From positions 1-64,000 of the forward strand of contig JAVBLO010000056.1 in assembly GCA_031553415.1 (NCBI GenBank): a stretch of DNA of 64,000 nt, written 5' to 3'. The number at the start of each line of letters is the position of its first letter. Position 1 is the first letter of the stretch. The notes under the pieces were generated by a model. The model was not told the DNA's origin, did not search any database, and saw nothing but the letters and a program-made list of their open reading frames with translations. Position numbers and translations under genes: made by a program. The stretch comes from JAIRVZ01 sp031553415 (GTDB taxonomy: Bacteria > Bacteroidota > Bacteroidia > Bacteroidales > Azobacteroidaceae). Positions 24,960 through 34,068 of the stretch are shown here, in pieces.

Positions 24960-25975
24960 ACCCAGTTGCCGTCACAATAAGCAGGACGCATCCAGGGTAG
25001 ATCTTTATTCCGGAAAAAAGGAGCGATGTGTCCGGCTATTCTTTCCATCTCTTTAGGAGACAATGGTTCAAAATGCCGGAGAATGTCCAGGTTCCTTTTA
25101 ACAATACTTATACTATCCATGCCAAGAACTAAAGCATCAGCTTCTTTGATAGACAGGGCAAACCTGACCAAGTCATCACCAGTAATTCCGGGTACAGTTT
25201 CTTTCGGACGCACCGCTTTCATCAGGAGTACTCCCATTCCCTGCCGACGGGCAGCCGGGATGGCCAATTCTTCCCGTTTATAACCATTTTCGGCCCGCCA
25301 ATGATTCATGGCGACAAGCATGGTGTCAAAAACACCCATTTCAGCCATGTGAGTTAGTGCTTCGGCAGAGGAATGTCCTGAAAATCCGATGAACCGGGTT
25401 AATTTTTCATCTCTCAACCGGGTTACTAAGTTCACCAAATTATCCTTTTCCTTAAATTTAGGAATGTCCCTATCTTGGATATCATGTATCATCAGTTGAT
25501 CCAAATGATCTGTGCGCAAACGCTTCAAGCTCGTTTCAATCTGGCGCATAGCTTCATCAACATTTCGGCTGGTGACTTTAGATGATAAGAAAATCTCGTT
25601 TCTTCGCAAGGCTACAGTTTCTCCAAGCCGTTCTTCACTGACAACTCCCAATGTGTTGTTCTGGTAAACCCAGGCAGTATCCCAATAATAGAATCCATTA
25701 TCCAATGCATAATTCAGTATTTTTGTTGCTTCGTCCGGAGAAGTTATTTCACAAAAACGGCTACCCAATCCAAAGCAAATACGCGGAATACGTACTCCTG
25801 TTTTTCCCAACATAGTAGTAGGTAGCCCTTTGGCATTGTAAGCCTGCTTCTTTTCTCCTTCTCCAGCTTTGAGGACAGTGCTACAGCTTGACAATAAGGA
25901 ACTTCCGGCAGCGGCAACCCCAGCGGTAATTCCTGCTTTGAAAAAGTCTCTTCTTGATATGTTATTTTTATCCAT
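24956..25975 (-). CDS. Tat-exported aldo/keto reductase family protein
   Basis: The 339-residue protein begins with a twin-arginine signal (SRRDFFKAGITAG) followed by a possible lipobox (SLLSSCS), then an aldo/keto reductase barrel. The tetrad is present: Asp and Tyr in WDTAWVYQNN, Lys in SSKVTSR and His in MIHDIQD. These enzymes reduce or oxidise carbonyls with NAD(P)H. The Tat signal fits a protein folded with its cofactor before export. Placement between two sulfatases and close to GH88 suggests it acts on a sugar released by the PUL, for example an unsaturated or keto-uronate; this is inference. Confidence 0.85.
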   Translation of the reverse strand: MDKNNISRRDFFKAGITAGVAAAGSSLLSSCSTVLKAGEGEKKQAYNAKGLPTTMLGKTGVRIPRICFGLGSRFCEITSPDEATKILNYALDNGFYYWDTAWVYQNNTLGVVSEERLGETVALRRNEIFLSSKVTSRNVDEAMRQIETSLKRLRTDHLDQLMIHDIQDRDIPKFKEKDNLVNLVTRLRDEKLTRFIGFSGHSSAEALTHMAEMGVFDTMLVAMNHWRAENGYKREELAIPAARRQGMGVLLMKAVRPKETVPGITGDDLVRFALSIKEADALVLGMDSISIVKRNLDILRHFEPLSPKEMERIAGHIAPFFRNKDLPWMRPAYCDGNWV

Positions 25976-25993
25976 AAATTATGTTTCAGTAAT

Positions 25994-27421
25994 TTATTTT
26001 CGCTTCATTGTTTCTATTGGTAACGGAACATAGTCGTGATATACAATCATCCATTCATGTAATTTAGCTTTCAGATCATGTTCAATTTCCTTATAACCGG
26101 GATTTCCGGCCAGGTTTACAAATTCATCCGGATCATTGCGCAAATCATATAATTCGAACATGGGGCGTTTTCCCGGAAAAATAGCTTTTTCAAATTTCGG
26201 GTCTAATGTACCCTTTTCATGTTGTGCTTCCATATATTTCCATGCAGGCATATTCACAAAGTCGACAGGATAATATTGCTCCTGCCATAAGATATTATAT
26301 ATCAACTTGTAATCTTTTGTAAATATGGTTCTCATCAAATCGAAATCATCTGTCGCCCAAGGCAGCGAAGAACCATGGGAAGCCCTGATAGCGTATACTT
26401 CATTTCGTACTACATAATCTGGATTAGAAAAAGTAGGAACAAAACTTTTTCCTGTATAATAGTCCGGAAGAGGAATGCCTGCCATATCCAACAATGTTGG
26501 TGCAAAGTCTTCTCCGGAGAACAGGGAATAAGATTGCTGTCCTTTCTTGATTTTTCCTTCCCACTTGATCATCAACGGAACATGCAGGCCGCAATCGTAT
26601 AACGTGCCCTTACCTCTCAATAAAGCACTTCCGTTATCTCCCATGAATACAATAATTGTATTTTTCAGTTTACGTCTTTCTATTTCTTTCAAAACTAAAC
26701 CGACATTTTCATCCAGACGATTGATTTCACCATAATATCCGGCCAAATCTTCCCGGAATTCTTTACTATCCGGCATCGTTGCAGGCATATGAAGTGTTGC
26801 CGGATTTGGCTCATACTCTTTAGCGGTAAATGGCCTGTGGGGGTCATGAAAATTAACCTGTATAAAAAATGGTTTTCCTTTTGGAACTTCATCCAGAAAC
26901 TCTTTGTATTGCACTATTGCCAAAGAATCAGATCCTTTTCGCAAGTAGTCTACCCTGTCTTTAAAGGTTTCCAGGTTATATTTCTTAAATGTTTCTTCTG
27001 TTTCCGGAGCTTTTGTGTCTGAGCCATCCAAATGGTAACTACGTCCACATATACCTGTATAATAGCCATTTTCCCGCATCACTTCAGGGAAAGCGATGTG
27101 CTTCCGTTGAAGAGGCGCTGAGAAACGAGACATTTCGATGTCTAAATCATTCCTGCCTGTCATCAACGAAGCGCGTGACGGAACACTTTGAGGCGCCGTA
27201 GTATATGCACTGTGATACAAAATCCCTTCGGCTGCTATTTTGTCTATGTTAGGAGTTTTCAAATCCGGATTACCGTAACAACCCAAATATGGATAACTGT
27301 GATCATCGGATAAAATGAATACGATATTGGGTTGCTGGTGCTGGTTTTGACCAATACTTGTAAGTGGTGCACCCAAAGCAATAACCGACAGACCCGTGTA
27401 TATGCTCAAATTATTTTTCAT
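25994..27421 (-). CDS. Secreted sulfatase, Ser-type (S1 family)
   Basis: The 475-residue sulfatase has a signal peptide (cut near TSIGQ) and metal-site residues in VFILSDDHSY and FMGDNGSALL. The catalytic motif is APQSVPSRASLMTGR, with Ser as the formylglycine precursor. The overall form with YLGCYGNPDLKTPNIDKIA and late YELYDLRNDPDEFVNLAG is typical of glycosaminoglycan sulfatases (heparan N-sulfatase / iduronate sulfatase-like), but the position attacked cannot be told by eye. It lies 18 nt before the aldo/keto reductase gene and 6 nt after the VOC gene, inside the PUL operon. Confidence 0.88.
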   Translation of the reverse strand: MKNNLSIYTGLSVIALGAPLTSIGQNQHQQPNIVFILSDDHSYPYLGCYGNPDLKTPNIDKIAAEGILYHSAYTTAPQSVPSRASLMTGRNDLDIEMSRFSAPLQRKHIAFPEVMRENGYYTGICGRSYHLDGSDTKAPETEETFKKYNLETFKDRVDYLRKGSDSLAIVQYKEFLDEVPKGKPFFIQVNFHDPHRPFTAKEYEPNPATLHMPATMPDSKEFREDLAGYYGEINRLDENVGLVLKEIERRKLKNTIIVFMGDNGSALLRGKGTLYDCGLHVPLMIKWEGKIKKGQQSYSLFSGEDFAPTLLDMAGIPLPDYYTGKSFVPTFSNPDYVVRNEVYAIRASHGSSLPWATDDFDLMRTIFTKDYKLIYNILWQEQYYPVDFVNMPAWKYMEAQHEKGTLDPKFEKAIFPGKRPMFELYDLRNDPDEFVNLAGNPGYKEIEHDLKAKLHEWMIVYHDYVPLPIETMKRK

Positions 27422-27427
27422 CTTATT

Positions 27428-28288
27428 TTATCTTACTGTAAATGGTTCCGTAAATTCGACTTTTGTCTGATCGGAAGTCATCATATTCAATAACCAGCGT
27501 TTACCATACCCTATTGAAGGATTGGCAAGTACTTCATTTATTCTCCGTTCTTTCAGTGTATAAACAGTTTCCTGCATATCATCCACTAAAAAGCAGGGAT
27601 GACAGAAGTTCGGGGTATTGGGTGAATAAAATTCAATGTTTTCAATGCTATTGTTGAACCCTAAATACAATATTTTAGGCTCCTGTGTTTCGTCTTCGGG
27701 ATAACGGACGATTTTGAATAATCCCAACGCTCCCATATAAAGCGGATCCTTTTCATCTATCTTTTCGGAATAAATGCCGACATGGTGAATACGTTTTGAA
27801 ATACGCCTCGGAGATAAAAACTTTCCTTTTGACTTTTTGTGCAGACCGTCTTTCGTGTAGTTGATAAACTCCAATACATTTCCCGAGCGGTCTGTGATTT
27901 CAAATGTTTCATTGTCTGCTCCGTCTTTGGTAATTTTATCCGGAACAACAATTCCTTTTTGTTGCAGGAAGATACGCATCCCTTCCACATCGTCAGTTTC
28001 AAGGGAATACGATACCATCCGTTTTTTTTCTTTAGCCTGCTTATCTTCAATAAATTCTATGAATTGGCGATCGTTCACTTTGAAAGAAGTCACTTTTCCA
28101 TAAGGAGTAGTATAGGAGAAAGCTTCATCAAAACCAAGGAAACGCCCGTAGTAATTCCGGGCGACCTGCATATCACTTACTAAAAAAGTAATCTTTGCAA
28201 CTCCCCAAATAGCGGGACGCTTTATTTCCGGTTGTCCGTAAACCAAGGCTGAGGATAATATCAGCAGTAAGCAAGCAATTTTTTTCAT
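27428..28288 (-). CDS. Secreted two-domain VOC-fold (glyoxalase-like) protein
   Basis: The protein (about 286 residues) has a signal peptide (MKKIACLLLILSSALVYG) and two vicinal-oxygen-chelate modules. In the first (about 30-145; ITFLVSDMQVARNYYGRFLG, GNVLEFINY) the usual metal-binding His is missing. The second (about 160-285) keeps candidate ligands: His in RIHHVGIYS, Glu in NIEFYSP, His in CHPCFLVDD and Glu in KVEFTEPF. VOC proteins include metal-dependent isomerases, lyases and dioxygenases; no reaction can be assigned. The start is placed at the third codon of the open frame (MKK). It lies between GH88 and a sulfatase with gaps of 6-12 nt. Confidence 0.78.
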   Translation of the reverse strand: MKKIACLLLILSSALVYGQPEIKRPAIWGVAKITFLVSDMQVARNYYGRFLGFDEAFSYTTPYGKVTSFKVNDRQFIEFIEDKQAKEKKRMVSYSLETDDVEGMRIFLQQKGIVVPDKITKDGADNETFEITDRSGNVLEFINYTKDGLHKKSKGKFLSPRRISKRIHHVGIYSEKIDEKDPLYMGALGLFKIVRYPEDETQEPKILYLGFNNSIENIEFYSPNTPNFCHPCFLVDDMQETVYTLKERRINEVLANPSIGYGKRWLLNMMTSDQTKVEFTEPFTVR

Positions 28289-28300
28289 ACACAAATATAA

Positions 28301-29485
28301 TCAAAATTTGATTTTCCGTATATCCACATAGCGTTTCAATGCTTCCAGATAATAATAATCTCCATAATTGATCGGCACATCTATTTCTGATTGATGTGGC
28401 AGATGGCCGGTAGAATGCATCAGGATAAATCCATGATTGGCGCCTTTCTTGGCTAAATAAGCATCGGAAGATAAACTCTTCAAAATAGATTCGGCATAAT
28501 TGAAGTACTTTGTTCCATCTTTAACCATAGTGCTTAATTCTAACAAAGCCGAAGCCGTAACGGCTGCCGCAGAAGCATCGCGCGGAGCATCAGGTATATC
28601 CGGAGCATTATAATCCCAATAAGGAATTTTATCTTCCGGAATGGAAGGATTGTTCATGATAAAGGCGGCAATTTTTTCCGCCATTTCCAGATATGCTTCC
28701 TTTTGTGTTTCACGGTAACAAACGGTGTATCCGTAAACTCCCCAGGCTTGTCCTCTTGCCCAAGCGGAAGAATCGGAATATCCCTGAAAAGTTCCACGGC
28801 TCTCCACTTCTCCTGTAGATGGAATATAACTTACCACATGGTAAGAACTTGCATCCTCCCTGAAATGATTCTTCATTGTTACATCGGCATGCGATATGGC
28901 AATGTTTTTGTATTTTGGGTCTCCTGTATATTTAGACGCAAAGAACAACAACTCCAGATTCATCATATTGTCAATAATTACCGGATAACTCCATTTGCCG
29001 AAATCCCACGAACGGATGACTTTGGTCGTGTCGCTGTATCTGGAAGCCAGACTGTTTGCAGCATCAATTAAAACAGCCGGAACACTATCATTGTGTGTAA
29101 TCCGGTACTCGTTTCCATAACTGCAATACAGCATGAAACCGAGGTCGTGCGTTTTCTTCAGGTCTTTCAGATCATATAATAAAGCAGTGTATTTCCCTGC
29201 TTCCGATTCAAAATATTTATCGCCGGTCAGTTCACATTCATACCACAAACTACCAGGGAAAAAGCCGCTGGTCCAATCGCGAGGAGGAACCAGCCAAACT
29301 TTGTTATCTTTAACGGAACGGGGTAATTGCCCCGTTCCGTTACAAGTGTCAGATAGCATTCTAAGTTGAGTTCCGGCTACATCCACTGCATTTCTTACCC
29401 ACGTATAATCATCTGTTTTTTTACCTGAGCAGGAAAATAAACCGGTTATAAAAACAATCAGGATGCTATAAGTTATTTTTCTCAT
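28301..29485 (-). CDS. GH88 unsaturated glucuronyl hydrolase, lipoprotein
   Basis: The 394-residue protein starts with a lipoprotein signal (IVFITGLFSCSGKK) and has the alpha6/alpha6 barrel signatures of GH88: WTSGFFPGSLWYECELTGD, IDNMMNLELLFFASKYTGD (one catalytic Asp), SSAWARGQAWGVYGYT and WDYNAPDIPDAPRDASAAA. These enzymes hydrate the double bond of the 4,5-unsaturated uronate left by polysaccharide lyases, which then breaks the glycosidic bond. This couples it to the two PL21-type lyases in the same run and is strong evidence for a uronate-containing substrate. It lies 15 nt after the GLUG-repeat gene. Confidence 0.92.
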   Translation of the reverse strand: MRKITYSILIVFITGLFSCSGKKTDDYTWVRNAVDVAGTQLRMLSDTCNGTGQLPRSVKDNKVWLVPPRDWTSGFFPGSLWYECELTGDKYFESEAGKYTALLYDLKDLKKTHDLGFMLYCSYGNEYRITHNDSVPAVLIDAANSLASRYSDTTKVIRSWDFGKWSYPVIIDNMMNLELLFFASKYTGDPKYKNIAISHADVTMKNHFREDASSYHVVSYIPSTGEVESRGTFQGYSDSSAWARGQAWGVYGYTVCYRETQKEAYLEMAEKIAAFIMNNPSIPEDKIPYWDYNAPDIPDAPRDASAAAVTASALLELSTMVKDGTKYFNYAESILKSLSSDAYLAKKGANHGFILMHSTGHLPHQSEIDVPINYGDYYYLEALKRYVDIRKIKF

Positions 29486-29500
29486 AAAGACTTTTTACAA

Positions 29501-31063
29501 TTATTGAGCCAAATGTTTTTGTGCGAATAATTTGTTGCCTTGGGCATCGTATCCTACCACAATTACCAAACCTTTTACTCCCATTGTCACATTTACAGAA
29601 CCACTTGAAGCATTCATATTACATGCCTGTTGTCCATTAGGTGTATATACTGATACTTGAGATAAATTTTCTGCCGATACATTGAATCCGTATCCATTGT
29701 TAACGATTTGGGCTTTAGATGCTACTGATATCGGATTGATAGCCGAAGCAGGGTTATTTTCTACTTTAAATGCAGGATAAGTGCTGCCCGGTGCCCAAGC
29801 TCTTAAAGTAATGCCGCTATATGTAGGATTTGCAGTTACATAAGCATTAAGTTTGGTAAGAGCAGTGCTGATTTGGGCAGATTTTGAGGCACCAGATTCA
29901 GCTAAATCAGCTCCATGAGCAGCTACATCTGCAGTAACATCCACATCTATCGTAACTAAAGAACTGTTGGGACGTTGAATTGTCATAAAATCAGTACTTA
30001 ATGCATAGTTGTCAGACATGTTTCCATTACTTTTAACTGCGATGCGAAAACATTGATTAGTACCCTTTCCTTCAAGAATAATATTATCATTCAATGCAAT
30101 ACAATTATTTATATTAGCATTAGGACTATTCAAACGAGCTACAATTCCTCCTGCAAAAGGGCTGCCTGTTGATTTAACTTTGATGTCACCGGAAGAATAA
30201 CAGTTAATAGCATAAAAATTAATATTATCTGTTTGAAATTGACCTGCAATTCCTCCTGCATAGGTATTTCCACTTGTACCTGTTGCTATAACATCAGATG
30301 AAGAATAAGAATTTACTATTCTAATATTACTAGCAACATTAGAACCTGATGCATTTCCAACAATACCACCTACAAGCATATTGGCAGCAGTTCCACCAAC
30401 AAAAGTTCCTTCTACGGTGCCACTAGTGTAACAATTAATAATCAATGCATCTGCAGGCGAGGATGGAACTTGTATTTTTCCTGCTAATACCCCTAAATTA
30501 CAGACAGAACTAGCATTACTTTTAACAGTTCCACTTACAGAACAATTGTTTATAATTCCAGCCCTAAATTGCCCTACAAGACCACCAACAAAATATTCTC
30601 CGGAAGCAACAGTAGCATAAATAGCTACATCTTCCAATTTAAGATTAGAAATACTTCCTGATCTTAATCCTCCAAAAAGTCCGACAAAAGCTTGTCCGGT
30701 TTTATATGTTCCAGCTGTACCGTATTTCAAATTTTTAATTGTATGGCCTTTGCCATCAAAAGTACCTCTAAAACAATTATCAATATGATCAATACCTATT
30801 GGAGTCCAATAGTCATCGCCTTCATTAACCAAATCCAAATCTGCAGTTAATTCATAGTTCTTCCCCCAATAATCTGCATTTTTAGCATTCACTAAATCTG
30901 CAAGAAGATACAAATCCCCAATAGAACTAATTTTGTAAGGATTTGCAGCACTACCAGCATCAGCTTCTTCACTATTTGGAAAAGCAGTAGAAGAAGGTGT
31001 TTTTGCTATAAGAGACATTCCAATACAGCAAAACAAAAACAGAGTAATCATTAATTTTTTCAT
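29501..31063 (-). CDS. Secreted GLUG-repeat protein
   Basis: The 520-residue protein has a signal peptide (MKKLMITLFLFCCIGMSLIA) and begins the mature part with ANPYKISSIGDLYLLADLVN. Gly-rich repeats of the GLUG type follow (FVGGLVGQF, LVGGIVGNAS, YAGGIAGQF, FAGGIVARLN), predicted to form a right-handed beta-solenoid. The C terminus (about 450-520) is a small beta domain (VSVYTPNGQQACNM, GLVIVVGYDAQGNKLFAQ) like those of T9SS-type sorting regions, uncertain. No catalytic residues are recognisable; a surface glycan-binding or adhesive role is inferred from the locus. It is related in style to the GLUG lipoprotein at 38923-41784. Confidence 0.75.
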   Translation of the reverse strand: MKKLMITLFLFCCIGMSLIAKTPSSTAFPNSEEADAGSAANPYKISSIGDLYLLADLVNAKNADYWGKNYELTADLDLVNEGDDYWTPIGIDHIDNCFRGTFDGKGHTIKNLKYGTAGTYKTGQAFVGLFGGLRSGSISNLKLEDVAIYATVASGEYFVGGLVGQFRAGIINNCSVSGTVKSNASSVCNLGVLAGKIQVPSSPADALIINCYTSGTVEGTFVGGTAANMLVGGIVGNASGSNVASNIRIVNSYSSSDVIATGTSGNTYAGGIAGQFQTDNINFYAINCYSSGDIKVKSTGSPFAGGIVARLNSPNANINNCIALNDNIILEGKGTNQCFRIAVKSNGNMSDNYALSTDFMTIQRPNSSLVTIDVDVTADVAAHGADLAESGASKSAQISTALTKLNAYVTANPTYSGITLRAWAPGSTYPAFKVENNPASAINPISVASKAQIVNNGYGFNVSAENLSQVSVYTPNGQQACNMNASSGSVNVTMGVKGLVIVVGYDAQGNKLFAQKHLAQ

Positions 31064-31098
31064 GATCTTAAAAAATTAAATTGTTAATAATAAAAAGT

Positions 31099-34065
31099 TT
31101 ATTTGTTGACATAAATATTGTTTATCGAATAATCTAACATGTTTAGCATGAGTTGATTGGCAGAAGCATCATAGCGAATCCCATACAAGCCGGGTTCGCC
31201 GAATCCGGGAGCCAATCTTCCTTTAGTCAATAATTGAGACACAATTAGTTTACCTTTTCCCGCTCCGAAATCAACTGCAATAACGGGCATGCGTGTGAGA
31301 CTTTTGCCGGCAACTACCAATGCTGTCTGGTTTTGAGCAATACCATTCAATGATTCTTTGTAGCCTTGTGAAAGGTCAGTCTGTAAAATAGCGGCATGCG
31401 GATTGATTGTGATTGCCAAAGCAGGTGCATCTTCTACCAGAAAAACAACTTTTTCCCGCAGGCGTTTCATCACTTCTTTGTCGTTGGGGCGGGTTGAAAA
31501 ATCGAAATATCCTTGTAATTCGTAGGCAAAATAAGATGAAGATTTAATCAGGTTTTCATCTGCTCCCCGTTGTTTCCATTGGGCGACAAAACTCTTTTCG
31601 TTCAAGCCGGATAATTCCATATCGGCCGAAGGCACATTCAAACCGCCGCGCAAGCCATTCCATAACCAGCCTTGTACAGGTAGAAAACGGTTTGTGATTC
31701 CCGGTTCAATAACCTGGATATGGCTTTCCGGTTCGGCGACTTCAGTAAATTTCATTTTGATGCCTCCGAATAAGTCAAATGATTGGCTTTCACCATCGGT
31801 TAATTTTGTGACGCTTTGCAAAGGGCCGAGATTATCTCCCGATTTGGGATAACCTTGTCCTAAACAACGCATACCTACATCGGTTAACACAACAGATTTT
31901 CCATCATTAATTGCTTTTTCAATATTCTTCAGGTAAACCTGGTCATTCTTTTCAATTTTCTCCCAACCGACTCTCCCGACCAGCAATATTTTTGCTTCTG
32001 AATCGAACAATGGACATGCTTTTACTTTATTGTTATTCAAAAAAGCTTTCAACTCTGCTTCATCATTATCCACACCCACCATGTTAGAATATAATGCATC
32101 CGAGGCAACAGGAGCAAAAACTTTTACTTTCCAGGAAGAAATCACAGGATATTTTATCGAAGCCGGACGGTTTAACAATTCAGCTTTAATTTGGTAATCT
32201 CCTTCCGTAGCTGGCATTTGAATTTTAATATCGACCCCTTTAGTACTATAATCCGCTACAGTTTGTGTGAAGTTTTTCTCTGCCCAAATTCGTCCATCCG
32301 GACTAACTACTTGAACTCTGACTTCGAAAGGCGCAGCAGTAAGATCATTCAACAGATACACCGGAAGTGTTACTTCTTGAAGAGGAACAAAAGTACGATC
32401 CCACAATTCCAAACTGGCCGACCGGGGAGAATAAGCTGCGGTTAATGCGTTCCAAACCGGTTTCTGATTGCCGTCTTTCAAATCTCCCATATACCAATGA
32501 TTGCCGTCTTCCCAGCTGCTCAATATCACGAAGGGAGAGAATCCTGCAGCGCCAATCCGGCGCCAGTATTCGGCAACAGCAGAATTCGACATCGCATGAT
32601 GTTCTAACCGTTGTTCTTTGGTATGATTCCGGCCGAGGAAACGCATATAAGATTCGGCAAGCGTGAGGTATCCACCCATTTCACCATGTCCATCGAGATA
32701 ATTTCCCCCAAACTCATCTACCATAATCGCTTTGGGAAATTGTTTATAACTGTCATAATAAAGACCCAGGTTTTCAAACAAACTCCACCAATATTTGTGC
32801 ACATGAAGTGTTTCCCTGTCTTCCAGCACCAAAGGAGGATAATGAGGTGTTATTTTATTCAATGCATTCCACATGGTTGTCATTTGTTCCTCTCCTTCCG
32901 TTTCATTATAAGGATGGATGATAGCAGTGGACGGATGTTTCATCCCCAAATCTATCCAAGCCGGAAGCTGCTCTGTCAGACTTTCTTCCGAGGCAGGCAT
33001 TCCATGGAAAAACAACCATTCATATTGGACTAAAAGCCCGTAACGGTCACATAAATCCAGAATTCTTTCGGGAGGAGTCCCTAAATGGAATCGCAAAGTA
33101 TTTGCTCCATGTTCTTTTAATCTTAAAACAACATTTTTCTTGAACCATGCCGTATCCCAGGCCAATTGCTGACCTTCCGGATTCCTTACCCAGCGATGCC
33201 ATACTACAGAACCGGCTCTGAGTTTACAAGGAATTCCATTCAGGTAAAATTGCTTTTCTTTTACTTCAAATTGTTTGGGTGCATAGTTCATTTCTTTGCT
33301 GTCAACCAACCTATTGCCTTCAAACAATTGCGTTCTCAAACGATAAAGATTGGGAGTATCGGGCGTCCACAGAGCAACTTTATTTTGAAAATCTATTACT
33401 ACCGTATCAGAAAGAGATTTCCCTTCTGCTATTATTTTCCCATTTTTCAAGATAGAGCAAACCCTTGTGAGACGCATGTTGGAATTTCCTTTTGTTTCTG
33501 TCTCACATGCAACCTTTACCTGATCTTTATCAATACAAGTGACAGGTATAATCCGGGCAAGCCGTGTGTTACCATGTAATTCCAGGACTATATCATCCCA
33601 GATGCAGGAAGAAATATTCGAGCGCCAATGGTCGGCGGGAGCAATATAAGAAGCATCCGTCTTGGGCAGATCGGATAAAGAGGTTAACGCAATTTCAAGT
33701 ATGATACTTGAGCCCGGTTTAATGTTTTTTCCAGATAATGTATGATATGTAGGGGCCATTCCTCCATTTTGTTTCGACACAGATTTGCCATCCACATATA
33801 CCTCTGGATTAAACCGGGCGCCTTTCAAATAAAGCGTTGCCTGTGTCCAGTCGCTTTTCGGTAATGTCACTTTTTGTTTATACCATACTTTACCCGGAGT
33901 CATTTCCGAAGCATCTTCCGTAATTCCGGGCAGTTGCACAGTTTTATCGTATTTCCGGTCCAAACCTCTTTCCCATTGGCCATTCAAATTTACAGATGAA
34001 GGTTGCCCCATCGACAAAGCGGCAATGACCATTGAAATTTCCAATAAGATTACTTTCCTTATCAT
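31099..34065 (-). CDS. Glycoside hydrolase family 2-type enzyme
   Basis: The 988-residue protein has a signal peptide (cut near ALSMGQ), an N-terminal jelly-roll sugar-binding domain (about 30-165), an Ig-like domain and a TIM barrel with the GH2 residues: acid/base Glu in HPYNETEGEEQ and nucleophile Glu in IMVDEFGGNY. A C-terminal region of about 450 residues follows that I do not recognise. GH2 enzymes act as beta-galactosidases, glucuronidases or mannosidases; the specificity here cannot be told. In this locus a beta-glucuronidase or galactosidase active on glycosaminoglycan fragments is plausible. It lies 3 nt after one PL21-type gene. Confidence 0.83.
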   Translation of the reverse strand: MIRKVILLEISMVIAALSMGQPSSVNLNGQWERGLDRKYDKTVQLPGITEDASEMTPGKVWYKQKVTLPKSDWTQATLYLKGARFNPEVYVDGKSVSKQNGGMAPTYHTLSGKNIKPGSSIILEIALTSLSDLPKTDASYIAPADHWRSNISSCIWDDIVLELHGNTRLARIIPVTCIDKDQVKVACETETKGNSNMRLTRVCSILKNGKIIAEGKSLSDTVVIDFQNKVALWTPDTPNLYRLRTQLFEGNRLVDSKEMNYAPKQFEVKEKQFYLNGIPCKLRAGSVVWHRWVRNPEGQQLAWDTAWFKKNVVLRLKEHGANTLRFHLGTPPERILDLCDRYGLLVQYEWLFFHGMPASEESLTEQLPAWIDLGMKHPSTAIIHPYNETEGEEQMTTMWNALNKITPHYPPLVLEDRETLHVHKYWWSLFENLGLYYDSYKQFPKAIMVDEFGGNYLDGHGEMGGYLTLAESYMRFLGRNHTKEQRLEHHAMSNSAVAEYWRRIGAAGFSPFVILSSWEDGNHWYMGDLKDGNQKPVWNALTAAYSPRSASLELWDRTFVPLQEVTLPVYLLNDLTAAPFEVRVQVVSPDGRIWAEKNFTQTVADYSTKGVDIKIQMPATEGDYQIKAELLNRPASIKYPVISSWKVKVFAPVASDALYSNMVGVDNDEAELKAFLNNNKVKACPLFDSEAKILLVGRVGWEKIEKNDQVYLKNIEKAINDGKSVVLTDVGMRCLGQGYPKSGDNLGPLQSVTKLTDGESQSFDLFGGIKMKFTEVAEPESHIQVIEPGITNRFLPVQGWLWNGLRGGLNVPSADMELSGLNEKSFVAQWKQRGADENLIKSSSYFAYELQGYFDFSTRPNDKEVMKRLREKVVFLVEDAPALAITINPHAAILQTDLSQGYKESLNGIAQNQTALVVAGKSLTRMPVIAVDFGAGKGKLIVSQLLTKGRLAPGFGEPGLYGIRYDASANQLMLNMLDYSINNIYVNK

Positions 34066-34068
34066 AAA

